A stretch of 15,346 bases of DNA from NCBI GenBank assembly GCA_014380105.1, contig JACMKL010000340.1, forward strand, positions 1-15,346, written 5' to 3'. Source of the DNA: Candidatus Melainabacteria bacterium (lineage in GTDB: Bacteria > Cyanobacteriota > Vampirovibrionia > Obscuribacterales > Obscuribacteraceae). The number at the start of each line of letters is the position of its first letter. Position 1 is the stretch's first letter. The position numbers and the translations under genes are program-made. Shown piece by piece: positions 1-7,066 of this stretch. The notes under the pieces are model-generated. The model was not told the DNA's origin. It worked only from the letters and a program-made list of their open reading frames with translations, and did no database searches.

Positions 1-803
1 GGCCAGTACAGGCAGTGGAATTTGATAATGTCTTTTCCGACCAAGTGAAGACTGGCTGGCCAATATCCGCCACCTTCAAAGCCACCACCGCCAGTGAAAT
101 AATTTGTGAGGGCATCAATCCACACGTAAATTACCTGGTCTTCATCGCCAGGAACTGGGATGCCCCACTTCAATGAAGAACGGCTGCGTGACACGCTGAA
201 GTCCGTTACTTCAGGGTCATCCAATTGATTGAGAACTTCTTTGCGGCGACCTTCCGGCAATACTCTTGACGGATCTTCTTCCATCCATTTGCGAATATCT
301 TCTTTGTATTTGCTTAGTCTGAAAAAGTAGTTTTCTTCGCTGACAGTGCGTGGTGGCTTTTTATGATTAGGGCAATTGCCATTCTCATCCAAGTCGCGCT
401 CACGCAGGAAGTCTTCACACCCTTCGCAGTAATTACCCGCGTAAGATGACTTGTATATGTCGCCCTTTTCTTGGAGGCGGCGAAACATTTCCTGAACGAC
501 TTTTTTGTGTTCGTCTTCTGTGGTGCGGATGAAACGATCGTATCTGACGTTCAATTTTTCCCAGGCGTCTTGAAACTTACCTGCCATCTCATCACAGAAT
601 TCTTGCGGAGATTTGCCTGCCGCAATTGCTGATTTTTCGACTTTTGAGCCATGCTCGTCGACGCCGGTTAAAAAGAAGACGTCCTTGCCTCTAATTCGAT
701 GAAATCGAGCCAATATATCCGCTGCAATCTTTTCGTAGGCGTGCCCGATATGCGGGGAGGCATTCACGTAGTCGATGGCTGTCGTTACGTAAAACTTTTC
801 CAT
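1..803 (-). CDS. metG: Methionyl-tRNA synthetase, N-terminal part (cut by window edge)
   Basis: Class I aminoacyl-tRNA synthetase that charges tRNA-Met with methionine in the cytoplasm. Reading the minus strand from the ATG at 803-801 gives an open frame of 267 codons to the window edge. It begins MEKFYVTTAIDYVNASPHIG, so the class I HIGH signature falls at residues 18-21. The zinc-binding insert shows CEGC at residues 126-129 and CPNH at 144-147, the Cys/Cys-Cys/His pattern of Thermus-type MetRS. The last visible residues (VGKDIIKFHCLYW) match the conserved MetRS segment following the insert. The KMSKS loop and anticodon-binding domain lie outside the window. A good ribosome binding site (GGAG, complementary to 811-814) lies 7 nt before the start. 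The gene is divergent from coaBC. Identity is near certain from motifs; only completeness is unknown. Confidence 0.96.
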   Translation of the reverse strand, partial: MEKFYVTTAIDYVNASPHIGHAYEKIAADILARFHRIRGKDVFFLTGVDEHGSKVEKSAIAAGKSPQEFCDEMAGKFQDAWEKLNVRYDRFIRTTEDEHKKVVQEMFRRLQEKGDIYKSSYAGNYCEGCEDFLRERDLDENGNCPNHKKPPRTVSEENYFFRLSKYKEDIRKWMEEDPSRVLPEGRRKEVLNQLDDPEVTDFSVSRSRSSLKWGIPVPGDEDQVIYVWIDALTNYFTGGGGFEGGGYWPASLHLVGKDIIKFHCLYW

Positions 804-834
804 TATCTTTCTCCGCAAATGCTAACAACAATGC

Positions 835-858
835 CCGCCCGGCTTGGCGGCGTTTTTT
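835..858 (+). terminator. Hairpin plus T-run, terminator-like, in the metG/coaBC divergent region
   Basis: CCGCC (835-839) and GGCGG (846-850) form a perfect 5-bp GC stem with a 6-nt loop, followed after two bases by six T residues (853-858). That is the layout of an intrinsic terminator for plus-strand transcription. No plus-strand gene is seen upstream, since metG runs the other way. It could therefore stop transcripts antisense to metG, or act in a long coaBC leader. The rest of 804-973 holds a weak CATAAT -10-like box (929-934) about 40 nt before coaBC, without a convincing -35. Confidence 0.45.
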
Positions 859-973
859 GAGACAACCAAGGACCGCGAACCCCGCATGCTGAGTAATCAA
901 GCGGCTAGCGAAGAATCCACGATGGTCACATAATAATACAGGTGTGGTTTCGACCCCTGGGAGAGTCAGCATT

Positions 974-2236
974 ATGAGACGAAATAAGAAGCGAGATGCC
1001 AATTTTGCTGAGGTTAATCCTCTCCACGGCAAAACAATCATATTAGGTGTAGCTGGCGGAATAGCTGCGTATAAGGCTTGCGACATTGCGTCCATGCTGA
1101 GACGAGCCGGTGCTGACGTTCATGCGGTTCTGACACCGAATGCAAAAGAATTTGTCACCCAACTATCATTGACCACAATCACGCGAAACACCGCCCATTG
1201 CGAGCAGTTTCAAGCCCAGGCTGATTGGAAGCCCGAGCACATCGACCTGGCTAAGAAAGCCGATCTAATTCTCGTAGCTCCTGCAACAGCAGACATAGTA
1301 GCCAAAATGGCAGCCGGAATGTGCGACGAACTCTTGACCACTCTGATTTTAGCCTCGAGCGCCAAGGTGATGATCGCGCCTGCCATGAATCCAAAAATGT
1401 TGGACCATCCGGCAACCCAAAACAATTTGGCCACTCTGCAAAACCATTATCGATACGACTTGATTCAGCCGGATTATGGCGAATTGGCTTGTGGCGATTT
1501 CGGAACAGGAAAAATGGCGTCGGTCGAAACAATCGTTGCGGCAGTGGCAGCACGTTTGTTGGAGCATCGCACGTTATCAGGCAAGAAAATTATAGTCACC
1601 GCCGGCGGCACCAGAGAGCCTATCGATCCGGTCCGTTTCATAGGCAACCGTTCTTCTGGCAAAATGGGAATCGCAATGGCAGACGCAGCATATGCGCGCG
1701 GTGCCGAAGTCACTTTGATTTCTACAGTTGAGGTTGATCGCGCTTATCAAGTTTTGATGGTGGAAACAGCGCACGAGATGCAAGAAACTGTTGAGGCAGA
1801 ATTTGATGGCTGCCACGCTCTAGTGATGACTGCGGCAGTGGCAGACTTCCGTCCACTCGGTTTTTCAGATCAGAAGATTAAGAAAACTGTCAAAGAAGAT
1901 TTTTCGCTAGAACTCACCAAAAATCCCGATATTCTCGACTTGCTTGGAAGAATCAAACGCGATGAGCAATTCATTATTGGATTTGCTGCTGAATCCGAAG
2001 AACTTTTGAGCAATGCCGCACAGAAATTGAAGCGCAAAAATCTCGACATGATTGTTGGCAACGACATCACTGTCCCGGATATCGGCTTCGGTAGCGATGA
2101 CAATGCTGTCATCATTCTTTCAGCCGATGGCAGCAAAGAGAATTTGCCTCGTCAACCAAAGAGAGCAATTGCTGAGCATTTGTGCGACATCATCGCCGCT
2201 CGTTTCTCAGAATTGGAAACTCTACCGACACACTAA
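974..2236 (+). CDS. coaBC: Bifunctional phosphopantothenoylcysteine decarboxylase / phosphopantothenate-cysteine ligase
   Basis: Two-domain coenzyme A enzyme (CoaBC/Dfp). CoaB joins 4'-phosphopantothenate to cysteine and the flavin-dependent CoaC decarboxylates the product to 4'-phosphopantetheine. The N-terminal CoaC domain shows the flavin-binding GVAGGIAAYK (residues 25-34), PAMN at 136-139 and the LACG segment with the expected active-site Cys at residue 173. The CoaB domain begins near residue 205 with TAGGT (209-213), the dinucleotide-like RFIGNRSSGKMG stretch, MTAAVAD (285-291) and the KIKK motif (301-304). At 420 aa it is close to the usual length (about 400), with a short basic N-terminal extension. 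I chose ATG at 974 because GGGAGAG lies about 9 nt upstream. An in-frame GTG at 944 would add 10 residues but has no ribosome binding site. Divergent from metG, with nothing suggesting transfer or damage. Confidence 0.96.
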   Translation: MRRNKKRDANFAEVNPLHGKTIILGVAGGIAAYKACDIASMLRRAGADVHAVLTPNAKEFVTQLSLTTITRNTAHCEQFQAQADWKPEHIDLAKKADLILVAPATADIVAKMAAGMCDELLTTLILASSAKVMIAPAMNPKMLDHPATQNNLATLQNHYRYDLIQPDYGELACGDFGTGKMASVETIVAAVAARLLEHRTLSGKKIIVTAGGTREPIDPVRFIGNRSSGKMGIAMADAAYARGAEVTLISTVEVDRAYQVLMVETAHEMQETVEAEFDGCHALVMTAAVADFRPLGFSDQKIKKTVKEDFSLELTKNPDILDLLGRIKRDEQFIIGFAAESEELLSNAAQKLKRKNLDMIVGNDITVPDIGFGSDDNAVIILSADGSKENLPRQPKRAIAEHLCDIIAARFSELETLPTH

Positions 2237-2286
2237 AGTTGCACTTGCAGCATTTATGTTTCAAACCGGGCGTTTCGTCCCGTATC

Positions 2287-2318
2287 TTGACTATATAAGG
2301 GCTTTTGGGTGGTATACT
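2287..2318 (+). promoter_or_regulatory. Putative extended -10 promoter upstream of the YtxH cluster
   Basis: TATACT (2313-2318) is preceded by TG one base away (2310-2311), an extended -10 element. TTGACT (2287-2292) resembles a -35 box, but the 20-nt spacer is longer than the usual 17, so the extended -10 may be doing most of the work. Initiation near 2325 would give a leader of about 105 nt before the first YtxH-like gene. The rest of 2237-2286 shows only a weak CGGG/CCCG hairpin downstream of coaBC. Confidence 0.5.
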
Positions 2319-2353
2319 CCCAACTGATTGTCATAAGGTGGAAGGCGATCGAA

Positions 2354-2433
2354 ATGAGCTTGCTCACTGGCTCCTGATGCAAAAGGGAAGTTTGGTCGGT
2401 AAGCGTTTAGCGAAGGAGTTTGGAAGTCGATGA
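2354..2433 (+). other. Two overlapping mini-ORFs in the leader of the YtxH-like gene
   Basis: A 7-codon ORF (ATG 2354, stop TGA 2375-2377, peptide MSLLTGS) is preceded by a strong ribosome binding site, GAAGG at 2341-2345 with 8 nt spacing. Its stop overlaps the ATG at 2377 of an 18-codon ORF (peptide MQKGSLVGKRLAKEFGSR). The stop of that second ORF (TGA 2431-2433) overlaps the ATG of the YtxH-like gene at 2430 in an ATGA arrangement. Such overlaps are typical of translational coupling. Whether the peptides are made, or only ribosome passage matters, cannot be told from sequence; chance is possible for ORFs this short. Confidence 0.3.
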
Positions 2434-2789
2434 GCAAATATGCCAACGATGAGAAATCGTCCGGTTCAAATTTTGGAGCTTGGCTCCTCGGTTTGGCGCT
2501 AGGTGCTGCAGGCGGTGCGACCGTCGCGTTTTTGGTGGCACCAAAGTCCGGCAGTGAAGTTAGAGGTGTTCTCAAGGAGACAGCCAATCATTTGCCCGAG
2601 AAGGCAAGCGAACTGGTTGACGACTCAATTGACCTATATGCTTCAGCCCTCAACTACTGCCAAGTTTTGGTCGAAGATCAAACATTGCGGCTAAAGAGAG
2701 CGGTTGCAGCGGGCAAATTGGCAGCGGCGAAAAAGCGCGAAGAACTCGAGCTTGGCGGATCTACAGTTCTGCCATTTCAACACCGCTAG
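2430..2789 (+). CDS. YtxH-like small membrane-associated protein (first copy)
   Basis: A 119-aa protein of the YtxH (gas-vesicle-protein-like) type. Residues 15-36 form a glycine-rich hydrophobic segment (LLGLALGAAGGATVAF). It is followed directly by APKSG (37-41) and a charged stretch, the hallmark of the YtxH domain. The remainder is amphipathic helix rich in Ala, Lys and Glu and probably coils in the cytoplasm. The ribosome binding site is AAGGAG (2413-2418), with a second purine-rich GGAAG nearer the start. It lies first in a cluster with a DUF948 protein and a second YtxH-like gene, matching in content the Bacillus subtilis general-stress operon ytxGHJ. The molecular role of the family is not established; a stress or envelope function is inferred only from that operon. 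Confidence 0.8.
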   Translation: MSKYANDEKSSGSNFGAWLLGLALGAAGGATVAFLVAPKSGSEVRGVLKETANHLPEKASELVDDSIDLYASALNYCQVLVEDQTLRLKRAVAAGKLAAAKKREELELGGSTVLPFQHR

Positions 2790-2872
2790 TCGTAGAGACA
2801 CCCATAGACCGAGTCTTTGAGGTTGAGTTTAGGTAGTCGATTGCTCACTTTAATTTGGGGCTGATGAATTAG

Positions 2873-3307
2873 TTGACTAGTACTCTCGATATTTTTGTTG
2901 TTGGCGCTCTAGCTCTTTTGAGCCTGAGTCTGGTTGGACTGGCAATGGCTGCCGGGCAACTGGTACCACAGGTCAATAGAACTTTGACCGCTTACGAAAA
3001 ACTGGCCACCACTCTGGAGACAGAGTTGGCGCCTACAATTCGCGAAGTCAGTAAATTGGCTGGCGGAGTTGTAAAAATTCAATCGGTTGCGCAACAAAGC
3101 ATGACCGAGGTGGGTACAAAGGTCGAGGATGTCACTGGCAATTTGACCAAGGTGACCGACTCTGCCAAGAAAGAGTCTAATGTATGGGGAACCGGACTTC
3201 TGGCTGGGATGAAATCGTATTTGAATGCCAAAGAGCATGCACTCAACGATGCTAAAGCCCAGGCAAAGAACAAAGATAAAGCTAGGGACAACACTAGCGC
3301 AGTATAA
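2873..3307 (+). CDS. DUF948 (YtxG-like) membrane-anchored protein
   Basis: A 144-aa protein with one N-terminal transmembrane helix (about residues 6-30, IFVVGALALLSLSLVGLAMA). A long helical region follows with regularly spaced Leu/Val/Thr (LTAYEKLATTLETELAPTIR and onward), and the tail is Lys/Ala-rich. This is the architecture of DUF948/YtxG proteins, and its position between two YtxH-like genes supports the call. The start is unusual. TTG at 2873 is the only start that keeps the membrane helix, and an in-frame ATG nine bases upstream is cut off by a TAG immediately before the TTG. GGGG at 2857-2860 is 12 nt away, a long spacing. The 83 nt before the gene show no clear promoter, so co-transcription with the upstream gene is likely. 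Function unknown. Confidence 0.72.
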   Translation: MTSTLDIFVVGALALLSLSLVGLAMAAGQLVPQVNRTLTAYEKLATTLETELAPTIREVSKLAGGVVKIQSVAQQSMTEVGTKVEDVTGNLTKVTDSAKKESNVWGTGLLAGMKSYLNAKEHALNDAKAQAKNKDKARDNTSAV

Positions 3308-3338
3308 AGACAAGTAGTTATGGACCGAGGTGAAGAAA

Positions 3339-3680
3339 ATGTCGGACTCAAGCGGTAGATTTTTTGAAGGACTTCTCGTTGGCGGAATCATGGGCTTCTT
3401 GTTTGGCATGCTGGCAGCGCCTAAGTCCGGCGCCGATCTGAGAAGACAGATTGCCGACGGAGGCGAAGACCTCTACAAGAACGCCAGTGATAATTTGACT
3501 GATTTTAAGGGCAAAGCAGAGCATGCCTTGAATGATTTCCAACATCGCGGCGAAGAAGTCTTGCGTACAGCAAAAGACCAAGTAGCAAGCACGAAGACAA
3601 ATGTCTCAAATAAATTGCAAGAAATGGCTGGACACAGCACTCAAGTGCTTGACGACGTCGAGTCTGCCACTTCGGGCTGA
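3339..3680 (+). CDS. YtxH-like small membrane-associated protein (second copy)
   Basis: A 113-aa protein. Residues 8-27 are a Gly-rich hydrophobic helix (FFEGLLVGGIMGFLFGMLAA) followed by PKSGADLRRQ, again the YtxH signature. A long amphipathic helix rich in Lys, Glu, Asp and Ala follows, of the kind seen in LEA-like or apolipoprotein-like stress proteins. I start it at ATG 3339 because GAGG (3327-3330) lies 8 nt upstream. The in-frame GTG at 3330 overlaps that ribosome binding site and would add three residues. It differs from the first copy outside the hydrophobic core and APKSG segment, so it is an old paralogue rather than a recent duplication. It lies 31 nt after the DUF948 gene and 36 nt before the pseudouridine synthase gene. 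Confidence 0.8.
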   Translation: MSDSSGRFFEGLLVGGIMGFLFGMLAAPKSGADLRRQIADGGEDLYKNASDNLTDFKGKAEHALNDFQHRGEEVLRTAKDQVASTKTNVSNKLQEMAGHSTQVLDDVESATSG

Positions 3681-3716
3681 GCGCCACCACCACTAATACC
3701 ACTTTGATTTGCCATT

Positions 3717-4448
3717 ATGCCCTCGAAAGAGCCTGAAAAAATGCGACTCAACCGGGCAATTGCGGCAACCGGTATTTGTTCGCGGCGAGATGCAGATGAG
3801 CTGATTAAGGCGGGTCGCGTCAAAGTAAACCGCAAAGTTTGTTATGACCTGGCTCTGAGAGTCGACCCGGAAGTCGACCGCATTGCTGTTGATAATAATG
3901 TCTTCGAACGACGAGAATTTGAATATGTAGTCCTGCACAAACCGCGCGGCATCGTCACGACTTGTGAGGACGAACGCGGTCGTCGCACGGTCATCGACCT
4001 GATGCCGCCAGAGCTGCAACATCTAAAACCGGTCGGCCGTCTCGATCGGGATTCCGAAGGGATGATCATTCTCACCAACGACGGCGATTTTGCTCAAATA
4101 CTTGCCCATCCGTCCAATCACGTTGAAAAAACTTACCGGGTCACGCTTGAGGGTCATATTGGCGACAAAGAATTAGACGCAATGCGCGACGGTATCAGGT
4201 TGTCAGAAGGAAAGACACAGCCGTGCCAAATACATTCGTTACACCGTGCCGGAAACTTGTCGACCTTCACCATCGTCATTAAAGAAGGTCGCAATCGTCA
4301 AATAAGAAGAATGTGTGCCAAGGTAGGTTATAACGTGCTTCGATTGGTCAGAGAAGGAATCGGTGCGTTACAATTAAACCTGAAGGAGCCGGGCGAGTGG
4401 CGTCACTTGAAGGCTTCTGAGGTATCCCGGTTGTCGGAACGCAAGTGA
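3717..4448 (+). CDS. rluB: RluB/RsuA-family rRNA pseudouridine synthase
   Basis: Converts a specific uridine in rRNA to pseudouridine; RluB members act on 23S rRNA and RsuA members on 16S rRNA. An N-terminal S4 RNA-binding domain (about residues 9-65, MRLNRAIAATGICSRRDADE) precedes the catalytic domain. The catalytic motif GRLDRDSEG carries the presumed nucleophile Asp110, and LTNDGD follows. EGRNRQIRRM at residues 190-199 is the family's C-terminal signature. Length (243 aa) is typical of the RluB group. The ATG at 3717 has no clear ribosome binding site. The in-frame ATG at 3741, which starts the protein at MRLNRAI as in many homologues, is a real alternative. The gene ends 13 nt before rodZ, suggesting one transcript. 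Family certain; RluB versus RsuA-like specificity is inferred. Confidence 0.88.
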   Translation: MPSKEPEKMRLNRAIAATGICSRRDADELIKAGRVKVNRKVCYDLALRVDPEVDRIAVDNNVFERREFEYVVLHKPRGIVTTCEDERGRRTVIDLMPPELQHLKPVGRLDRDSEGMIILTNDGDFAQILAHPSNHVEKTYRVTLEGHIGDKELDAMRDGIRLSEGKTQPCQIHSLHRAGNLSTFTIVIKEGRNRQIRRMCAKVGYNVLRLVREGIGALQLNLKEPGEWRHLKASEVSRLSERK

Positions 4449-4461
4449 GATTTTGCGATAA

Positions 4462-5505
4462 ATGGTGCTTGAAACGATCGGTCAAAAACTAAAATCGGCT
4501 AGAGAAGGGCAAGGGCTGTCCCTCTCAGATATATATCAACGCACAAAAATTCCGGTAAATCACCTTCAATCTATAGACAATGGCGCAGCCGAAGATCTGC
4601 CGGAGCCGGTATATGTATCGGGCTTCATTCGCCGTTATGCCGAATGTGTCGGACTTAATCCGCAATCATTAGTGGAAGAGTATCGCTCGGCTGATACAGC
4701 CAACGGAAACGGTCGCGGCAAGAACCGCAACGCTGTCCTAGAACAACCAGTCATCATTGCCTCACCGAATGCCCGTACGATCCGAATCGAACAAGGTTCA
4801 CCCGGATTTATACGGACCATGGGTGTTTCAGTATTTTGGATCGTCGTCATTCTCGGTCTGATTACTTTCCTCTTCTGGTTTAATTCCAATAATAATTCTC
4901 AGCAAGATTCGCAAGAAGTAATCTCCTTACGCAATGTGCCAAACCGCTTCAATAATGTCGGTGCTTCGGGAGCCCCTCCTCCGGCAGCGGACAAAAATGG
5001 TGCGCCAGTAGGCAATACTGCCGCGCCTACCGACAGCCGCATCGCACTCAGTGCCAATCGCGGCGTGTGGGTCGAAGTGAAAGCAATTAGCTCAGGTGAC
5101 ACACTTTTCTCAGGAAATTTGGAAGCAGGCGAACGTCGTGACTTCCAAGACGCTCAAGGTCTGCGAGTTGTAGCGGGTAGTGGCGGTAGTTTGTCAGTCG
5201 ACACTAATGGTAAGTCTGAAACATTTGGTCTGCCCGGGAAGCGCACAGAGCGTGCTTTCTTAGCCAAAGCTCCAGCTGGAGCAACTCCGACGGCTGATGG
5301 CACCACACCGGCAACACCAGCCACAGGAACTACTCCTGTAGTAAGACCGATTGTAAAGAAGGTAACGCGCCGCCCAGCAGGCGATGGTGCAGCCGCAGCG
5401 CCGCGCCGCCGTATCGACCGAGTCGGAAGCGACTCTTACATTCCCGGTGAATCCCTCGGACGCGGGCGTTCCAGTTATACTGATAGTCGCTTGGATACTG
5501 ATTAG
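4462..5505 (+). CDS. rodZ: RodZ-like helix-turn-helix membrane protein (cell-shape factor)
   Basis: RodZ links the MreB cytoskeleton to the membrane-spanning cell-wall elongation machinery. The N-terminus (residues 5-75) is the RodZ-type HTH_25 domain: IGQKLKSAREGQGLSLSDI, then SGFIRRYAECVGLNP. A single transmembrane helix lies at about 121-141 (GVSVFWIVVILGLITFLFWF). A low-complexity linker rich in Asn, Pro and Ala leads to a beta-rich domain at about 193-272 (WVEVKAISSGDTLFSGNLEAGE) that matches the C-terminal RodZ domain (DUF4115). Beyond it is a Thr/Pro/Ala and Arg-rich tail of about 70 residues. The start has only a weak ribosome binding site, so translational coupling to rluB (13 nt upstream) is plausible. 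RodZ next to rimO is a known arrangement in several phyla. No mreB is in the window. Confidence 0.85.
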   Translation: MVLETIGQKLKSAREGQGLSLSDIYQRTKIPVNHLQSIDNGAAEDLPEPVYVSGFIRRYAECVGLNPQSLVEEYRSADTANGNGRGKNRNAVLEQPVIIASPNARTIRIEQGSPGFIRTMGVSVFWIVVILGLITFLFWFNSNNNSQQDSQEVISLRNVPNRFNNVGASGAPPPAADKNGAPVGNTAAPTDSRIALSANRGVWVEVKAISSGDTLFSGNLEAGERRDFQDAQGLRVVAGSGGSLSVDTNGKSETFGLPGKRTERAFLAKAPAGATPTADGTTPATPATGTTPVVRPIVKKVTRRPAGDGAAAAPRRRIDRVGSDSYIPGESLGRGRSSYTDSRLDTD

Positions 5506-5529
5506 TTGACTGGCGCTCATTCTTAGAGC

Positions 5530-5570
5530 CCGTTAACCTGATTTGGTCCTGGATTTTGTTCCGTTAACGG
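5530..5570. repeat. Paired GTTAAC-centred sites upstream of rimO (possible operator)
   Basis: CCGTTAAC at 5530-5537 recurs at 5561-5568 as part of the 10-bp perfect palindrome CCGTTAACGG (5561-5570). The two copies start 31 bp apart, close to three helical turns. They can also be read as an 8-bp inverted repeat able to form a hairpin with a 25-nt loop. They lie in the 164-nt gap between rodZ and rimO, about 100 nt before the rimO start. Otherwise that gap shows a TTGACT (5506-5511) without a matching -10 box. Confidence 0.4.
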
Positions 5571-5669
5571 ATCAAGATCTGGCAGCGTGACGGCTCGGTA
5601 GTAGCGACTTTTCAAGCGCTCTTTACAGCCATCAATGGTCCCGACCTCTCGGAAAGTGGAGTGTGAAAG

Positions 5670-7043
5670 ATGCGAAATCCCCGCATCGGCGTGGTGTCTC
5701 TAGGATGCCCAAAGAACCAGACTGACACTGAAGTAATGCTCGGTCTACTTAATCAAGCCGGATACGAAGTTACTTTCGACAATGAAGAAGCCGAGCTCTG
5801 TCTCGTCAATACATGCTCTTTCATTGGAGACGCTCGTCAGGAATCGGTTCGCACCCTGGTTGAACTTGCCGACCAAGGTAAGCAACTGATTGTCGCTGGC
5901 TGCATGGCCCAACACTTCAAAGAAGAATTACTCGCTGAAATACCGGAAGCAAGAGCAGTCGTCGGTACCGGCGATATTGAAAAAATTGTCTCTGTTATCG
6001 ACTCAATCGTAAAAGACTCGTCTCTGCGAGTTGTCGAAGTGAGCGATGTTCCAAACGATTACACAGATGAAGTTCTGCCCCGCATGATGACTGGCGTTGG
6101 CGCATCTGCATACTTGAAGATTGCAGAGGGCTGCGACCACCGTTGTACGTTCTGTATCATTCCTATGCTGCGCGGAGATTTCAGATCACGCACCATTGAG
6201 TCTCTCGTCAAAGAAGCCAGAGTGCTCGTCAACACTGGTGTTCGTGAAATCATTCTGGTGTCACAAGATTCGACATACTACGGCCTAGACATTTATAAGC
6301 GTCAAGCCTTGCCTGAACTTTTGGAGAAACTCCATGAGATTGAAGAGCTAGACTGGATTCGCGTCATGTACTGCTATCCAACAGAAACTTCAGAAGAGTT
6401 TCTAAAAACGATGGCACGTCTTCCTAAGGTCGTGAAGTACGTCGACATCCCACTTCAACACAGCCACAATGAAGTTTTGCAAGCGATGGCTAGACCGATT
6501 AATCCAGGCAAGGTTGTCGAACGCATTCGCAAACTTGTACCCGGGGTAAAAATTCGCTCTACATTCATCGTCGGTTTTCCTGGCGAAACAGATGAACAAG
6601 TTGAGCATCTCGCTGAATTTATTGCCGAACACAAGTTTGATAGATTAGGTGTCTTCACCTATTCCAAACAAACAGAAGTGTCTTCAGGAAGCATGCCGGA
6701 TCAAATTCCGGAGCGTGCAAAAAAATCGCGACGCAAGAAAATTATGAGCATTCAACACGAAATTGCTTATAAGCTGAACCAACAGATGGTTGGTCAGGTC
6801 ATTGATGTCTTGATCGAATCTTATGACGACAAGAAAAATCATTATGTAGGTCGCTCTCAGTGGGATGCACCAAACATCGACAATTCGGTTTACGTAACTG
6901 ATCCGGAAGGCAATCGATGCGTGCTTGGTGATTTCTCGCGAGTAAAAATTACAGAAGCAAAGCCGTATGATTTATATGGTGAAGCTCTGGAAGACCTCGT
7001 ACCAGCAAAAGACTTGCCTGCAAAATCTCTAGCCTCCGTATAA
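5670..7043 (+). CDS. rimO: Ribosomal protein S12 methylthiotransferase
   Basis: Radical-SAM enzyme that adds a methylthio group to a conserved Asp of ribosomal protein S12 (Asp88 in Escherichia coli numbering). The N-terminal methylthiotransferase domain carries the three cysteines of the auxiliary iron-sulfur cluster: Cys13 (SLGCPKN), Cys49 (NTCSFI) and Cys78 (AGCMAQ). The radical-SAM motif CDHRCTFC supplies Cys155, Cys159 and Cys162. DIPLQHSHNEVLQAM and GFPGETDEQ follow, then a TRAM RNA/protein-binding domain over the last 80 or so residues. The SLGCPKN form and the FDRLGVFTYS / PDQIPE segment favour RimO over the tRNA enzyme MiaB. Length (457 aa) is normal for the family. ATG 5670 has GGAG at 5658-5661, 8 nt upstream. 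It follows rodZ and precedes a secreted TPR protein by 23 nt. Confidence 0.94.
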   Translation: MRNPRIGVVSLGCPKNQTDTEVMLGLLNQAGYEVTFDNEEAELCLVNTCSFIGDARQESVRTLVELADQGKQLIVAGCMAQHFKEELLAEIPEARAVVGTGDIEKIVSVIDSIVKDSSLRVVEVSDVPNDYTDEVLPRMMTGVGASAYLKIAEGCDHRCTFCIIPMLRGDFRSRTIESLVKEARVLVNTGVREIILVSQDSTYYGLDIYKRQALPELLEKLHEIEELDWIRVMYCYPTETSEEFLKTMARLPKVVKYVDIPLQHSHNEVLQAMARPINPGKVVERIRKLVPGVKIRSTFIVGFPGETDEQVEHLAEFIAEHKFDRLGVFTYSKQTEVSSGSMPDQIPERAKKSRRKKIMSIQHEIAYKLNQQMVGQVIDVLIESYDDKKNHYVGRSQWDAPNIDNSVYVTDPEGNRCVLGDFSRVKITEAKPYDLYGEALEDLVPAKDLPAKSLASV

Positions 7044-7066
7044 TCCAACCCGGATAATCAGACGCT

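Noticed and set aside
944..970. tRNA-like TTCGA segment resembling a T-loop
   Set aside because: The flanking bases do not form the required 5-bp stem and no acceptor, D or anticodon arm can be drawn around it.
944..973. GTG start at 944 as the coaBC start codon
   Set aside because: No ribosome binding site precedes it, whereas ATG 974 has GGGAGAG at good spacing and homologues do not need the extra residues.
691..1095. 134-codon minus-strand open frame across the metG start and the coaBC start
   Set aside because: It overlaps two confident genes, has no recognisable domain and is best explained as a shadow.
2268..2283. CGGG/CCCG hairpin as a coaBC terminator
   Set aside because: The stem is only 4-5 bp with a bulge and there is no T-run after it.
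2823..2854. TTGAGT and TTTAAT as a promoter for the DUF948 gene
   Set aside because: The spacer is 20 nt and there is no TG extension, so it is not better than chance.
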